The notes: generated by a model from the letters alone, not told the origin. Positions 15,848 through 24,066 are shown, counted from the first letter of the stretch. The stretch: DNA of 64,000 bases from Jeongeupia wiesaeckerbachi (GCF_050916355.1 NZ_CP136946.1:2046001-2110000), one strand, 5' to 3'. Numbers and translations: made by a program.

Positions 15848-16732
15848 TCAGACCGGTAAGTCTGCCTCGGCCTCGCGCAGCCAGTCGCGCGGCGCGGCGC
15901 CGAACTTCTGCTTGAACGCCTTGGAGAACGCCGGCGCGCCGCTATAACCGAGCGCGTCGGCGATCACCTTGATCGGCTGGCCGGCGCGCAGCTCGCCGAT
16001 GGCCAGACTCAAGCGCCAGTCGCTCAGATAGCTGGCCGGTGTCTGCCCGGTGGCCTGCTTGAAGCCGGCGGCGAAGGCCGCGCGCGACATCCCGGCCTTG
16101 GTGGCCATCTGCGTCAGCGTCCAGTCGTCACCGGGCTGTTCATGAATCGCGGCGATCGCCCGCGCCAGCCGCGGATCGGATAAGCCGGCGACCAGCCCGG
16201 ACGAAATCCCCGCCACATCGGGATGATCGATCAGCCAGCGCAAGAGCTGGATCAGCACGACTTCGAACAGTCGATCCGCCAGCAGGCGCGAGCCGCAGCG
16301 GCTGCGGTCGGTTTCGGCGAACAGCAGATCCAGCGTCTGCGCCAGACCGGTGACCTGGCGCAGCGGCAGCAGGATCAGCGGCGGCAGCGCCTGCACCAGC
16401 GGATTGTGTTCGTCGCCGTCGAAGCGCAGCGTCGCGCAGGTGAAGTCCGAGCCGTCGACTGGCGGGTTGTGGAAGGCATGGGTGACGGCCCTTGGATAGA
16501 ACAGCAGCGTCGGCTCGTCCACGATCAGCCGCGGCGCCAGACCTTCGCCGCCGGTATGGACGACTTCCATCTCGCCGCGGCGCAGCACGTGCAGGAAGGC
16601 CCGCCCCGGTTGTTGCTCGAACAGGCTGACGCCGCAGAGCGCGCCGGTATGGAACAGCTGTGCGCGCACACGAAAGCGCTCGAGCAGCGGCGACAGCCGA
16701 TCGATCGACGGGAGCGGGGCAATGTTCGACAT
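15848..16732 (-). CDS. AraC-family transcriptional regulator with cupin-type sensor domain
   Basis: 294 residues. The N-terminal ~180 match the AraC cupin_6 sensor (RRGEMEVVHTGGEGLAPRLIV, FYPRAVTHAFHNPP). The C-terminal ~100 hold two helix-turn-helix units, including MATKAGMSRAAFAAGFKQ and IADALGYSGAPAFSKAFKQ. The ligand is unknown; this subgroup often controls nearby oxidoreductases. It converges on the aminotransferase operon and diverges from the protoglobin gene 135 bp away, which is its most likely target. Confidence 0.9.
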   Translation of the reverse strand: MSNIAPLPSIDRLSPLLERFRVRAQLFHTGALCGVSLFEQQPGRAFLHVLRRGEMEVVHTGGEGLAPRLIVDEPTLLFYPRAVTHAFHNPPVDGSDFTCATLRFDGDEHNPLVQALPPLILLPLRQVTGLAQTLDLLFAETDRSRCGSRLLADRLFEVVLIQLLRWLIDHPDVAGISSGLVAGLSDPRLARAIAAIHEQPGDDWTLTQMATKAGMSRAAFAAGFKQATGQTPASYLSDWRLSLAIGELRAGQPIKVIADALGYSGAPAFSKAFKQKFGAAPRDWLREAEADLPV

Positions 16733-16867
16733 GTTTGGACGCCTGGATATGTTTTGTCGATCTTAAGACATTCATCGTATCTCAAGATCGGGCACATTAA
16801 TCACAAGCACCCGCATCGGACGCTGCCGATGTTGTGCATTGACCCCCGTTCATCAAGGAGCCCGACC

Positions 16868-17515
16868 ATGTCATTCCTGAAGTCGATTCTGTCCGCGCTG
16901 AAGCCGGGCATCGTGCAAGCCGACACCGCTGCGCCGATTCCGGGCTACACGCACGGCCAGGCATCCGTGGCCCGCGCGCCGTACTCGCTTGACGATCTGG
17001 CATCGCTGCAAAAAGCGCTGCTGTTCAATGACGAGGATGTCCAGGCCTTGCGCCAAAGCGCGGCCATTCTGGCCGACCAGACCGACGCGATTCTCGACGT
17101 CTGGTACGGCTTCGTCGCATCGACCCCGGAGCTGGTGGTGTTCTTCGGCAACACGCGAACTGGCGAGCCCGACCCGGTCTACCTCGAAGCGGTGCGCAAG
17201 CGCTTTGCCCGGTGGATTCTGGATACCGCCGAAGCCAACTACGATCAGGCCTGGCTGGATTACCAGTACGAAATCGGCCTGCGCCACAGCAAGTTCAAGA
17301 AGAACAAGACCGATGGTGCCCAAAGCACGGCCCAGGTCAATTTCCGCTACATCCCGGCACTGACGATTCCGATCACCACAACGCTGAAACCTTTCCTGGC
17401 CAAGCACGGCGCATCGGCGGCCGAAGTCGAGAAAATACACGCTGCCTGGGTCAAGTCGGTGCTGCTGCAGTCCATCCTGTGGAGCCAGCCCTATATCCGC
17501 GATGGGGAGTTCTGA
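16868..17515 (+). CDS. Protoglobin-domain protein
   Basis: 215-residue single-domain protoglobin, the heme-binding globin fold also used as the sensor of globin-coupled signalling proteins. Typical segments are DVWYGFVASTPELVVFF in the B/C helices, the His in EIGLRHSKFKKNKTD as the probable proximal ligand, and a C-terminal helix VKSVLLQSILWSQPYI. No output domain is attached. The N-terminal ~45 residues are extended relative to the core. AAGGAG sits 7 bases upstream of the ATG. A CxxC mini-protein follows after one base, implying a two-gene operon, perhaps under the divergent AraC regulator. O2, NO or H2O2 chemistry is possible. Confidence 0.85.
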   Translation: MSFLKSILSALKPGIVQADTAAPIPGYTHGQASVARAPYSLDDLASLQKALLFNDEDVQALRQSAAILADQTDAILDVWYGFVASTPELVVFFGNTRTGEPDPVYLEAVRKRFARWILDTAEANYDQAWLDYQYEIGLRHSKFKKNKTDGAQSTAQVNFRYIPALTIPITTTLKPFLAKHGASAAEVEKIHAAWVKSVLLQSILWSQPYIRDGEF

Positions 17516-17516
17516 G

Positions 17517-17738
17517 ATGGCGACGATTCTGTTTCACGACGGCTGCAATATCTGCCTGTCGATTGCGGCGGCATTTGAATCGATCGGTTCAGGGATCGAG
17601 ATCGTCAACCTCGGCGTGGATTCGCACCGTGCCGCCGACGCGCAGTCATTGGGCGTTACGCGCCTGCCGTCGCTGGTGATCGACGGCAAGGTCTTGAAGA
17701 TCGAAGATCATTCCTCGATCGAACACGTGCTGGCTTAG
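17517..17738 (+). CDS. 73-aa glutaredoxin/thioredoxin-like CxxC protein
   Basis: Small single-domain redox protein with a thioredoxin-like start ATILFHDGCNICLS (CxxC at residues 10-13) and the cis-proline segment TRLPSLVIDGK. It has no signal peptide, so it is cytoplasmic. It begins one base after the protoglobin stop, with GGGGAG 7 bases upstream of its ATG, so the two are co-transcribed and probably translationally coupled. The pairing suggests that it reduces a disulfide in, or downstream of, the globin. That is inference; the fold assignment is good. Confidence 0.8.
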   Translation: MATILFHDGCNICLSIAAAFESIGSGIEIVNLGVDSHRAADAQSLGVTRLPSLVIDGKVLKIEDHSSIEHVLA

Positions 17739-17787
17739 ACGCAAGGTCTGGGTCGCGGTACTGCCGCCTTCGATTGGGGCGGCCAAT

Positions 17788-17819
17788 AAAAAAACGCGGC
17801 ATAGTGTCGCGTTTTTTTT
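17788..17819. terminator. Bidirectional rho-independent terminator
   Basis: Stem AAAAAACGCG/CGCGTTTTTT with a 9-base loop and A- and T-runs on both sides. It can end the protoglobin operon (plus strand) and the tRNA operon (minus strand). Confidence 0.85.
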
Positions 17820-17833
17820 ATTGCTGCCGTATC

Positions 17834-17918
17834 TGGTGCCCCGAGCCGGGGTCGAACCGGCACACCGTTAGGCGAGGGATTTTAAGTCCCTTGTGTCTAC
17901 CAATTTCACCATCGGGGC
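17834..17918 (-). tRNA. tRNA-Leu (anticodon TAA)
   Basis: 85-nt tRNA with acceptor GCCCCGA/TCGGGGC, discriminator A, an encoded CCA, a long variable arm typical of class II tRNAs and an anticodon loop containing TAA. Last gene of the minus-strand Gly-Gly-Cys-Leu operon, the same gene content and order as E. coli glyW-cysT-leuZ with one extra Gly copy. Confidence 0.95.
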
Positions 17919-17971
17919 AGGGTGCCGATTGTAGCACGCCATTTGCGTATTTTTCTGTCGCCGGAAAAGCA

Positions 17972-17997
17972 AAAAGCCCTGAATAATCAGGGCTTTT
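17972..17997 (-). terminator. Terminator-like hairpin between tRNA-Cys and tRNA-Leu
   Basis: Perfect 11-bp stem AAAAGCCCTGA/TCAGGGCTTTT with a 4-base loop, followed on the minus strand by TTTTTGCTTTT. It starts 4 nt after the tRNA-Cys CCA end. Confidence 0.75.
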
Positions 17998-18001
17998 GTA
18001 C

Positions 18002-18075
18002 TGGAGGCGGGGGTCGGAATCGAACCGGCATAGACGGATTTGCAATCCGCTGCATAACCATTTTGCTACCCCGCC
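18002..18075 (-). tRNA. tRNA-Cys (anticodon GCA)
   Basis: 74-nt tRNA with acceptor GGCGGGG/CCCCGCC, discriminator T, encoded CCA, and a TTGCAAA anticodon loop giving GCA. Third gene of the minus-strand tRNA operon. Confidence 0.95.
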
Positions 18076-18087
18076 GCAACTGCGACA

Positions 18088-18117
18088 AAAAAGGGAAAGT
18101 ATCGACTTTCCCTTTTT
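18088..18117 (-). terminator. Terminator-like hairpin between tRNA-Gly and tRNA-Cys
   Basis: Perfect 13-bp stem AAAAAGGGAAAGT/ACTTTCCCTTTTT with an ATCG loop and flanking A/T runs. It begins 8 nt after the tRNA-Gly CCA end and leaves no room for a separate promoter before tRNA-Cys. Confidence 0.75.
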
Positions 18118-18125
18118 CTGGAATT

Positions 18126-18201
18126 TGGAGCGGGATAAGAGGCTCGAACTCTCGACCTATACCTTGGCAAGGTATCGCTCTACCAACTGAGCTAATCCCG
18201 C
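18126..18201 (-). tRNA. tRNA-Gly (anticodon GCC), second copy
   Basis: 76-nt tRNA with acceptor GCGGGAT/ATCCCGC, discriminator T, encoded CCA and GCC anticodon. Identical over its full length to the copy just upstream in the same operon, 34 nt away with no hairpin between. Confidence 0.96.
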
Positions 18202-18235
18202 ATCAGCAGGCAAAACCAGAAATGAAACCGGTGAA

Positions 18236-18311
18236 TGGAGCGGGATAAGAGGCTCGAACTCTCGACCTATACCTTGGCAAGGTATCGCTCTACCAACTGA
18301 GCTAATCCCGC
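18236..18311 (-). tRNA. tRNA-Gly (anticodon GCC), first copy
   Basis: 76-nt tRNA identical to the neighbouring copy. It is first in the operon, about 35 nt downstream of the predicted start of transcription. Confidence 0.96.
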
Positions 18312-18561
18312 TTCGCCGTTTTCGCTGCTGTGTTCTGCAACTGAGGAGCGCATTATGGCTCGCGCTTTGCCGTCCGTCAACACCTTTTTGCAAAAAGGAC
18401 CGGACAGTCGAGATTGGGCGTGTCTTGCGGGTGTAAGATGCTGCCGTGATGCTGTGCGGCGGGACACGCTGCGCCGGTGAAAATCCGAGAGGCATCATGG
18501 ACTTGATGCACTGATAGACCTGTCGCGGGGCGAGCCCGCGCATTTTGCATGGGGGAAGACC
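18312..18561. other. Divergent spacer between tRNA operon and nadA
   Basis: 250 bp with the tRNA promoter at its left. Nearer nadA there is a strong short hairpin (CGCGGG...CCCGCG around 18525-18541) that ends about 20 nt before the nadA ATG, with GGGGGAAG as ribosome site in between. I cannot match it to the known NAD-sensing riboswitch classes. No gene is visible. Confidence 0.5.
18352..18380 (-). promoter_or_regulatory. Promoter of the tRNA Gly-Gly-Cys-Leu operon
   Basis: On the minus strand, TTGACG (18380-18375) and CATAAT (18357-18352) with a 17-bp spacer, followed by a GC-rich GCGCTCC discriminator as in stringently controlled stable-RNA promoters. Confidence 0.8.
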
Positions 18562-19479
18562 ATGAGCAAGAAAGTCGTGACGCTGGCGCACTACTACTGC
18601 CAGCCCGAGATCCAGCAGATGGCCGACAAGGTCGGCGATAGCCTGGAGCTGTCCCTGTATGCCAAGGAATGTGGCGCCGACACCATCGTGTTCGCCGGCG
18701 TGCGCTTCATGGCTGAAACCGCCAAGATTCTGAATCCGGACGCCGAGGTGATCCTGCCCGACGCCGGTTCGACCTGTAGCCTCGTCACCCAGACCGACGT
18801 GGGCGCGCTGAAAAAGTGGCGCGAGGAACACGCCGACTATGTGCACGTGTCGTACATCAACAGTTCGGCCGAGCACAAGGCGCTGTCCGACTGGATCGTC
18901 ACCAGCCGCAACGTCGACGACATCATCGCCAGCCTGTACGCCGACGGCAAGAAGGTGATCTTCTCGCCCGACCGCAATATGGGCGCCTATCTGAACTTCC
19001 AGTACGACTACGGCATGCCGCTATGGTCGGCCGTGTGCGAGGTGCACGACAAGTTCAACCAGACCGCGCTCGACGAGGCCTTTGCCGCCGTCAGCGGTGC
19101 CAAGTACCTGATCGCCCATCCGGAATCGCCGCTGCCAGTGCTGCAGCAGGCCGATTACGTCGGTTCGACCAGCGGGATGCTGAACTGGGTGAAATCGTTC
19201 GACAGGGAAGCCGACGCGGTGATTTTCGTCGCCACCGAGGACGGCATTCTCTACAACATGGGGCTGGCGCGGCCGGATCTCGACATCCGTCAGGCGCCGA
19301 TCTATGCCGGCTGCCAGTGCAACTCGTGCCCGTACATGAAGATGAACACCATCGAGGCGGTGAAGCGGGCGCAGGCCGGAGTCGGTACGCGCATCGACTA
19401 CCTGAGCCCCGAGGCGATGGACGCGGCGCGGCTGCCGATCGAGCGCATGCTCGAATTCTCCAAGCGTTACTACGCGTAG
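18562..19479 (+). CDS. nadA: Quinolinate synthase NadA
   Basis: 305 residues of the short NadA form. The enzyme condenses iminoaspartate with dihydroxyacetone phosphate to quinolinate in de novo NAD synthesis. The three [4Fe-4S] ligands are visible: Cys72 in DAGSTCSLV, Cys159 in LWSAVCEVH and Cys256 in CNSCPYMKMN. The substrate-binding VGSTSGML and AHYYCQPEIQ segments are also present. GGGGGAAG precedes the ATG. No nadB or nadC is adjacent; a NadM-Nudix gene follows after a terminator-like hairpin. Confidence 0.95.
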   Translation: MSKKVVTLAHYYCQPEIQQMADKVGDSLELSLYAKECGADTIVFAGVRFMAETAKILNPDAEVILPDAGSTCSLVTQTDVGALKKWREEHADYVHVSYINSSAEHKALSDWIVTSRNVDDIIASLYADGKKVIFSPDRNMGAYLNFQYDYGMPLWSAVCEVHDKFNQTALDEAFAAVSGAKYLIAHPESPLPVLQQADYVGSTSGMLNWVKSFDREADAVIFVATEDGILYNMGLARPDLDIRQAPIYAGCQCNSCPYMKMNTIEAVKRAQAGVGTRIDYLSPEAMDAARLPIERMLEFSKRYYA

Positions 19480-19482
19480 CAC

Positions 19483-19507
19483 AAAGGGCGGCCGAGACCG
19501 CCCTTTC
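19483..19507 (+). terminator. Terminator/attenuator between nadA and nadM
   Basis: Stem AAAGGGCGG/CCGCCCTTT with a 6-base loop and a short T-rich tail. It ends about 15 nt before the next ATG, so partial read-through into the adenylyltransferase gene is possible. Confidence 0.7.
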
Positions 19508-19522
19508 TTGTTGGGAGAACCG

Positions 19523-20587
19523 ATGGCACAACGTCTCGATTACCTGGTTTTCATCGGCCGGTTCCAGCCGGTGCACAACGGCCACCTGAAGCTGATCCAC
19601 GCTGCGCTCGAACACGCCGACAAGCTGATCGTGATCTGCGGCTCGGCGCGGCAGGCGGCCAGTCCGCGCAACCCGTTTACCTTGGCCGAGCGCGAGGCGA
19701 TGCTGCGCATGGCCTTGCCGGATGCCTTGCAACAGCGGGTGTTCATGGTCGGCTGCTCGGACCGGATGTACAACGACCAGCAGTGGGTTACCGAAATCCA
19801 GAGCCTGGTCGACAAGGTCATCGCCGTCGACACCGCCAGCCTCGGGCATCGGGCGGCCGAGTTCCGCATCGGCATCGTCGGCAGCCGCGGCAGTCGCAAC
19901 GCGTGGTATCTCGAGCTGTTTCCGCAGTGGCAGCGGCTCGAGGTCGACGACGAGCCGGGCATCGATGCGCAGTGTGTGCGCGATGCGCTGTTCGATGCCG
20001 GCGGCGAGCGCTTCGACGCCTGCGCTCCGAAGCTGGCCCCGGCGGTGTTCGACTGGCTGCAGGGCTTCCGCCGCGATGAGGTTTACGCACGTCTGAGCGC
20101 CGAGTACCGCTACCTGCAGGATTTCCGCCGTGCCTGGGCGGTGGCGCCGTATCCGCCGACCTTCGTCACCGTCGATGCGGTGGTGATCCACTCGGGGCAT
20201 ATCCTCTTGGTGCGCCGGCGCGGCATGCCCGGCAAGGGCTTGTGGGCGCTGCCCGGCGGTTTCATCGAGCAGGGCGAGCCGATCCGCGACGCGGTGATCC
20301 GCGAGCTGAAAGAGGAAACCCGGCTCAAGGTGCCGGCGCCGGTGCTCGCCGGGTCGATCCGTGCCAGCCGGGTGTTCGACCACCCGCAGCGCTCCTTGCG
20401 CGGCCGGACGATCACCCACGGTTTCCTGATCGAGCTGACGCCGACCGGCGAGGGGCTGCCGAAGGTGCGCGGCGGCGACGATGCCGACCGGGCGCAATGG
20501 GTGCCACTGTTCGAATTCAACCGGATGGAAACCGAGCTGTTCGAGGACCACTTCTACATCGTCAACTGGTTCCTCGGCCAGATCTGA
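19523..20587 (+). CDS. Bifunctional NMN adenylyltransferase/Nudix hydrolase (NadM-Nudix)
   Basis: 354 residues. The N-terminal nucleotidyltransferase has the HxGH signature in GRFQPVHNGHLKL and an ISSSxR-like VGSRGSRNAW. The C-terminal Nudix domain has the box GGFIEQGEPIRDAVIREL followed by KEET. The first domain makes NAD from NMN and ATP; the second is expected to hydrolyse ADP-ribose or related compounds, as in Francisella and Synechocystis NadM-Nudix. Start chosen at the ATG with GGGAG 5 bases upstream rather than the TTG 15 bp earlier. It sits with nadA as an NAD-metabolism pair. Confidence 0.92.
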   Translation: MAQRLDYLVFIGRFQPVHNGHLKLIHAALEHADKLIVICGSARQAASPRNPFTLAEREAMLRMALPDALQQRVFMVGCSDRMYNDQQWVTEIQSLVDKVIAVDTASLGHRAAEFRIGIVGSRGSRNAWYLELFPQWQRLEVDDEPGIDAQCVRDALFDAGGERFDACAPKLAPAVFDWLQGFRRDEVYARLSAEYRYLQDFRRAWAVAPYPPTFVTVDAVVIHSGHILLVRRRGMPGKGLWALPGGFIEQGEPIRDAVIRELKEETRLKVPAPVLAGSIRASRVFDHPQRSLRGRTITHGFLIELTPTGEGLPKVRGGDDADRAQWVPLFEFNRMETELFEDHFYIVNWFLGQI

Positions 20588-20592
20588 CACGC

Positions 20593-20619
20593 AAAAAAAA
20601 CGGCCCCGGAAGGGGCCGT
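20593..20619 (-). terminator. Terminator of the rbs operon
   Basis: GC-rich stem ACGGCCCC/GGGGCCGT with a GGAA loop. The run of eight A on the plus strand becomes a T-run after the stem on the minus strand, so it mainly ends the leftward ribose operon. It also faces the nadM transcript. Confidence 0.85.
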
Positions 20620-20651
20620 GAAAGTCTCTGCGGTGTACTCAATTTCGCCGT

Positions 20652-21590
20652 TTACTGGGCGTTGTCCTTGGTGACGAGGTTCAGCGGCACCGGAATCGAC
20701 TTCGGTACCTGCTTGCCGTCTATGATTTGCTTCGCGGTATCGACGGCCATCTTGCCCATCAGATCCGGCTTCTGCTGGACGGTGGCGGCCAGCGTGCCGG
20801 CCTTGACCGCGGCGATTGCATCGCTGGTCGCGTCAAAGCCGACGACGACGACGTCCTTCAAGCCGGCGGCCTGGATCGCCTGCAGCGCGCCGAGCGCCAT
20901 CTCGTCGTTCTGCGCGAACAGGCCCTTCACGTCCTTGTTGCCCTGAAGGATGTTCTCGGTCACGGTCAGGCCCTTGGCGCGATCGAAGTCGGCCGGCTGC
21001 TTGGCGACGACCTGCACGTCCTTGGCATCCTTGATGCCTTCGCCGAAACCCTGGCCGCGTTCACGCGCCGCCGACGAGCCCGGAATGCCTTCGAGCTCGA
21101 TCACCTTGCCCTGATGCTTGATCTGGTCGAGCAGGAACTTCGCCGCCATCCGGCCGCCTTCGACGTTGTCCGACGCGATATGCGCGACCACTTCACCGCC
21201 GTTGACGGCGCGGTCGATCGAGATCACCGGGATTTTGGCGTTGTTGGCTTCGCGCACGGCGTTGGCCAGCGCATCCGAATCGGTCGGATTGATCAGGATG
21301 ACGCTGACTTTCTTCTGGATCAGGTCTTCGATGCTGGAAATCTGCTTGGCGGCGTCGTCCTGCGCGTCGACGGCGATCAGCTTGATGCCCTGCGCCTTGG
21401 CTTCGGCTTCAGCGGCCTGGCGCAAGGTGACGAAGAACGGGTTGTTCTGGGTCGATACGGCGAGGCCGATCGTCGGTTCGCCACTGCTGGCGGTGTCCGA
21501 TGCGGCGTTGCTGTCCGGGCCCTGCTTCGAGCATGCGGCGAGACCGAGGGCGATGGCGCCGATCAGCAGGGGTTTGATCCACGGTTTCAT
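20652..21590 (-). CDS. rbsB: RbsB, ribose ABC transporter substrate-binding lipoprotein
   Basis: 312 residues of the periplasmic-binding type I fold. The mature part starts at PTIGLAVSTQNNPFFVTL, followed by INPTDSDA, ISIDRAVNGGEVV and VVVGFDATSDA, all standard RbsB blocks. Unlike soluble E. coli RbsB, the signal peptide ends in a lipobox LAAC (Cys20), so the protein is predicted to be lipid-anchored. Last gene of rbsKDACB, 43 bp after rbsC, with GGAG before the ATG. A separate terminator follows. Confidence 0.93.
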   Translation of the reverse strand: MKPWIKPLLIGAIALGLAACSKQGPDSNAASDTASSGEPTIGLAVSTQNNPFFVTLRQAAEAEAKAQGIKLIAVDAQDDAAKQISSIEDLIQKKVSVILINPTDSDALANAVREANNAKIPVISIDRAVNGGEVVAHIASDNVEGGRMAAKFLLDQIKHQGKVIELEGIPGSSAARERGQGFGEGIKDAKDVQVVAKQPADFDRAKGLTVTENILQGNKDVKGLFAQNDEMALGALQAIQAAGLKDVVVVGFDATSDAIAAVKAGTLAATVQQKPDLMGKMAVDTAKQIIDGKQVPKSIPVPLNLVTKDNAQ

Positions 21591-21633
21591 GCGACTTCTC
21601 CTGGTAGTGACGACGTGGTGATGGTGCGTCCGT

Positions 21634-22572
21634 TTACTTTTTCCCTGCGCGGTCGATCAGTACCGCAAGCAGGATGATGATGCCCTTGATGACCTGCTGG
21701 TAGAACGACGAAACGCCGAGCAGGTTGAGACCGTTGTTGAGGACGCCGAGCAGCACGGCGCCGATCAGCGTGCCGACGATCCAGCCGCGGCCGCCGGCCA
21801 GGCTGGTGCCGCCGATGACGACCGCGGCGATCGCGTCGAGCTCGTAACCGGCGCCGGCGGTCGGCTGGGCCGAATTGAGGCGCGAAGTCAGGATCGCGCC
21901 GGCAAGCGCGGCCATCAGCCCCGACAGCGAGTAGACCCACAGCTGGACGCGGTCGACCTTGACGCCCGAGAGCTTGGACGCCTCCGGGTTGCCGCCGACG
22001 GCGTAGACGTGACGGCCGAACACGGTTTTCTTCAGCACGAACCACAGCGCGCCGAAGACGATCAGCGTGATCACCACCGGGATCGGCACGATGCCGAACA
22101 CGTAGCCGCTGCCGAGCATGTAGATGAAGTCACTGTTGAAACCGGTCATCGGGCTGCCGTTGGTGTAGACCATGGTCCAGCCGCGATACAGCGTCATCGT
22201 GCCGAGCGTGGCAATGAAGGGCGCGACCTTGCCCTTGGTGACGATCAGGCCGTTGAGCAGGCCCATGGCCGCGCCGGCAATCAGGCCGACCATGGTGGCG
22301 GCGACCGGATTCATGCCGCCGTCCATCAGCCCGGCCATCAGCGCCGCCGACAGTGCCAGCACCGAACCGACCGAGAGGTCGATGCCGGCGAGCAGGATGA
22401 CGAAGGTCATGCCGAAGGCGATCAGCGCATTGATCGACACCTGGCGCAGCACGTTCAAGAGATTGCCGACGGTGAGGAAATCCGGGCTCAGCGTCGCGAG
22501 CACGACGGCCATGATCACCAGCGCGATCAGCGGGCCGAGTTTTTGCAGGGTGGCTTTGGTTTGCGGGCTCAT
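21634..22572 (-). CDS. rbsC: RbsC, ribose ABC transporter permease
   Basis: 312-residue polytopic permease of the BPD_transp_2 family with about nine hydrophobic segments. The transporter signature lies in the region AVGGNPEASKLSGVKVDR, and GTSLAGGRGW is near the C-terminus. It starts only 2 bp after the rbsA stop, so the two are translationally coupled. Upstream in-frame residues (to 22839) belong to the rbsA antiphase frame and are not used. It forms the membrane channel for ribose with RbsA as ATPase. Confidence 0.94.
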   Translation of the reverse strand: MSPQTKATLQKLGPLIALVIMAVVLATLSPDFLTVGNLLNVLRQVSINALIAFGMTFVILLAGIDLSVGSVLALSAALMAGLMDGGMNPVAATMVGLIAGAAMGLLNGLIVTKGKVAPFIATLGTMTLYRGWTMVYTNGSPMTGFNSDFIYMLGSGYVFGIVPIPVVITLIVFGALWFVLKKTVFGRHVYAVGGNPEASKLSGVKVDRVQLWVYSLSGLMAALAGAILTSRLNSAQPTAGAGYELDAIAAVVIGGTSLAGGRGWIVGTLIGAVLLGVLNNGLNLLGVSSFYQQVIKGIIILLAVLIDRAGKK

Positions 22573-22574
22573 CG

Positions 22575-24056
22575 TTATTGTCCTCCGGTTGCCGCGTGCA
22601 TGATGGTTTCCTGGGTCGCGGTCTTCGCGTCGAAAATGCCGGCCTGCCGGCCCTGATGCATCACGAGGATGCGGTCGCTCATCGACAGCACCTCGGGCAG
22701 CTCGGACGACACCATGACGATGGCGACGCCGCTGGCGGCGAGTTCGTTGATGATCTGGTAGATCTCGGCCTTGCCGCCGACGTCGACGCCGCGGGTCGGC
22801 TCGTCGAGGAACAGCACCTTCGGGGCGATGCCCAGCCACTTGGCGAATACGACCTTCTGCTGATTGCCGCCCGACAGCGATTTGACGTCGAGCTCGGCAT
22901 CGCGGGTGCGGATCTTCAGTCGTTCGATCAGCCCGGCGACTTCGGTGCTTTCGCCACCGCTGTTGACGACGCCGCCACTGGCAAGCTTGGCCAGATGGGT
23001 GAGGGTGATGTTTTCGCGTACCGACATGCCGAGCACCAGACCCTGGGTCTTGCGATCTTCGGTGACGAAACCGATGCCGTGGCCGATCGCCGTGATCGGG
23101 TTGCTGATGTCGACGGCCTTGCCGTCGAGCCAGACGTCACCGCCTTTGCGGCGGCTCGCGCCGAACAGCGCGCGGACGATTTCGCTGCGCCCCGAGCCCA
23201 TCAGCCCGGCGATGCCGAGCACCTCACCGGCGCGGACTTCGAAGTTGATTCCGGAAATCGCCAGGCCGTCGTCGAGGTCGCTGACCTTGAGCCGGGTATC
23301 GCCGAGCTGGGCATGACGCTTGGGAAAGCGGTCGCCGATTTCGCGGCCGACCATCAGTTTGACGATCTCGTCGAAACCGGTTTGCTTGATCACGCGCTGG
23401 CCGACGAACTGGCCGTCGCGCAGCACCGAGATCCGGTCACAGATCTCGAAGATTTCTTCCATCCGGTGCGAGACGTAGACGATGCCGACACCGCGCGATT
23501 TCAGATCGCGCATCAGGCCGAACAGCACCTCGATCTCGCGATCGGTCAGCGCCGCGGTCGGTTCGTCCATGATCAGCACTTGTGCGTTCAGGCTCAGCGC
23601 CTTGGCGATTTCGACCATCTGCTGCTGGCCGATCGACAGCTTGCCGGCTTCCATGTCCGGATCGATGTTCTTCACGCCGAGGTGGGCGAGGTATTCGAGG
23701 GCCAGCTCGCGCATCTTGCGCGTATCGAGCACGCCGCCCTTGTGCTTCTCGCGACCGAGGAACAGGTTGTCGATCACCGACAGCTGCGGAATCAGGTTCA
23801 GTTCCTGATGGATGATCGCGATGCCGTGACGCTCGGCGTCCTTGGTGTCGCGGATCTCGACCGGCCGGCCCTCGATTTCGATCGAACCGTAGTCAGCCTG
23901 ATAGACGCCGCAGAGGATCTTCATCAGCGTCGACTTGCCGGCGCCGTTCTCGCCCATCAGGGCGTGGATTTCGCCACGCTCAAGCTCGAACTCGACGCCT
24001 TCGAGCACCTTGACCGGGCCGAAGGCCTTGCTGATGTCCTTCATCTTCACGACCAT
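22575..24056 (-). CDS. rbsA: RbsA, ribose ABC transporter ATPase (double ABC domain)
   Basis: 493 residues with two tandem ABC domains. The first has Walker A GENGAGKST, signature LSIGQQQMVEIAKAL and Walker B LIMDEPTAAL. The second has the degenerate Walker A GLMGSGRSE, signature LSGGNQQKV and Walker B LFLDEPTRG. This is the typical carbohydrate CUT2 architecture. GAGGAGG precedes the ATG. It lies between rbsD and rbsC in a compact operon. Confidence 0.95.
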   Translation of the reverse strand: MVVKMKDISKAFGPVKVLEGVEFELERGEIHALMGENGAGKSTLMKILCGVYQADYGSIEIEGRPVEIRDTKDAERHGIAIIHQELNLIPQLSVIDNLFLGREKHKGGVLDTRKMRELALEYLAHLGVKNIDPDMEAGKLSIGQQQMVEIAKALSLNAQVLIMDEPTAALTDREIEVLFGLMRDLKSRGVGIVYVSHRMEEIFEICDRISVLRDGQFVGQRVIKQTGFDEIVKLMVGREIGDRFPKRHAQLGDTRLKVSDLDDGLAISGINFEVRAGEVLGIAGLMGSGRSEIVRALFGASRRKGGDVWLDGKAVDISNPITAIGHGIGFVTEDRKTQGLVLGMSVRENITLTHLAKLASGGVVNSGGESTEVAGLIERLKIRTRDAELDVKSLSGGNQQKVVFAKWLGIAPKVLFLDEPTRGVDVGGKAEIYQIINELAASGVAIVMVSSELPEVLSMSDRILVMHQGRQAGIFDAKTATQETIMHAATGGQ

Positions 24057-24066
24057 GACCGCCTCC

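Noticed and set aside
18440..18561. Possible NAD riboswitch before nadA
   Set aside because: Only a simple GC hairpin is visible; it does not match the known NAD-sensing motifs as I remember them.
18562..19479. NadA suspected to lack an iron-sulfur ligand because of HPES instead of HPEC
   Set aside because: The second cysteine ligand is in LWSAVCEVH (Cys159), as in E. coli WKGAC; all three ligands are present.
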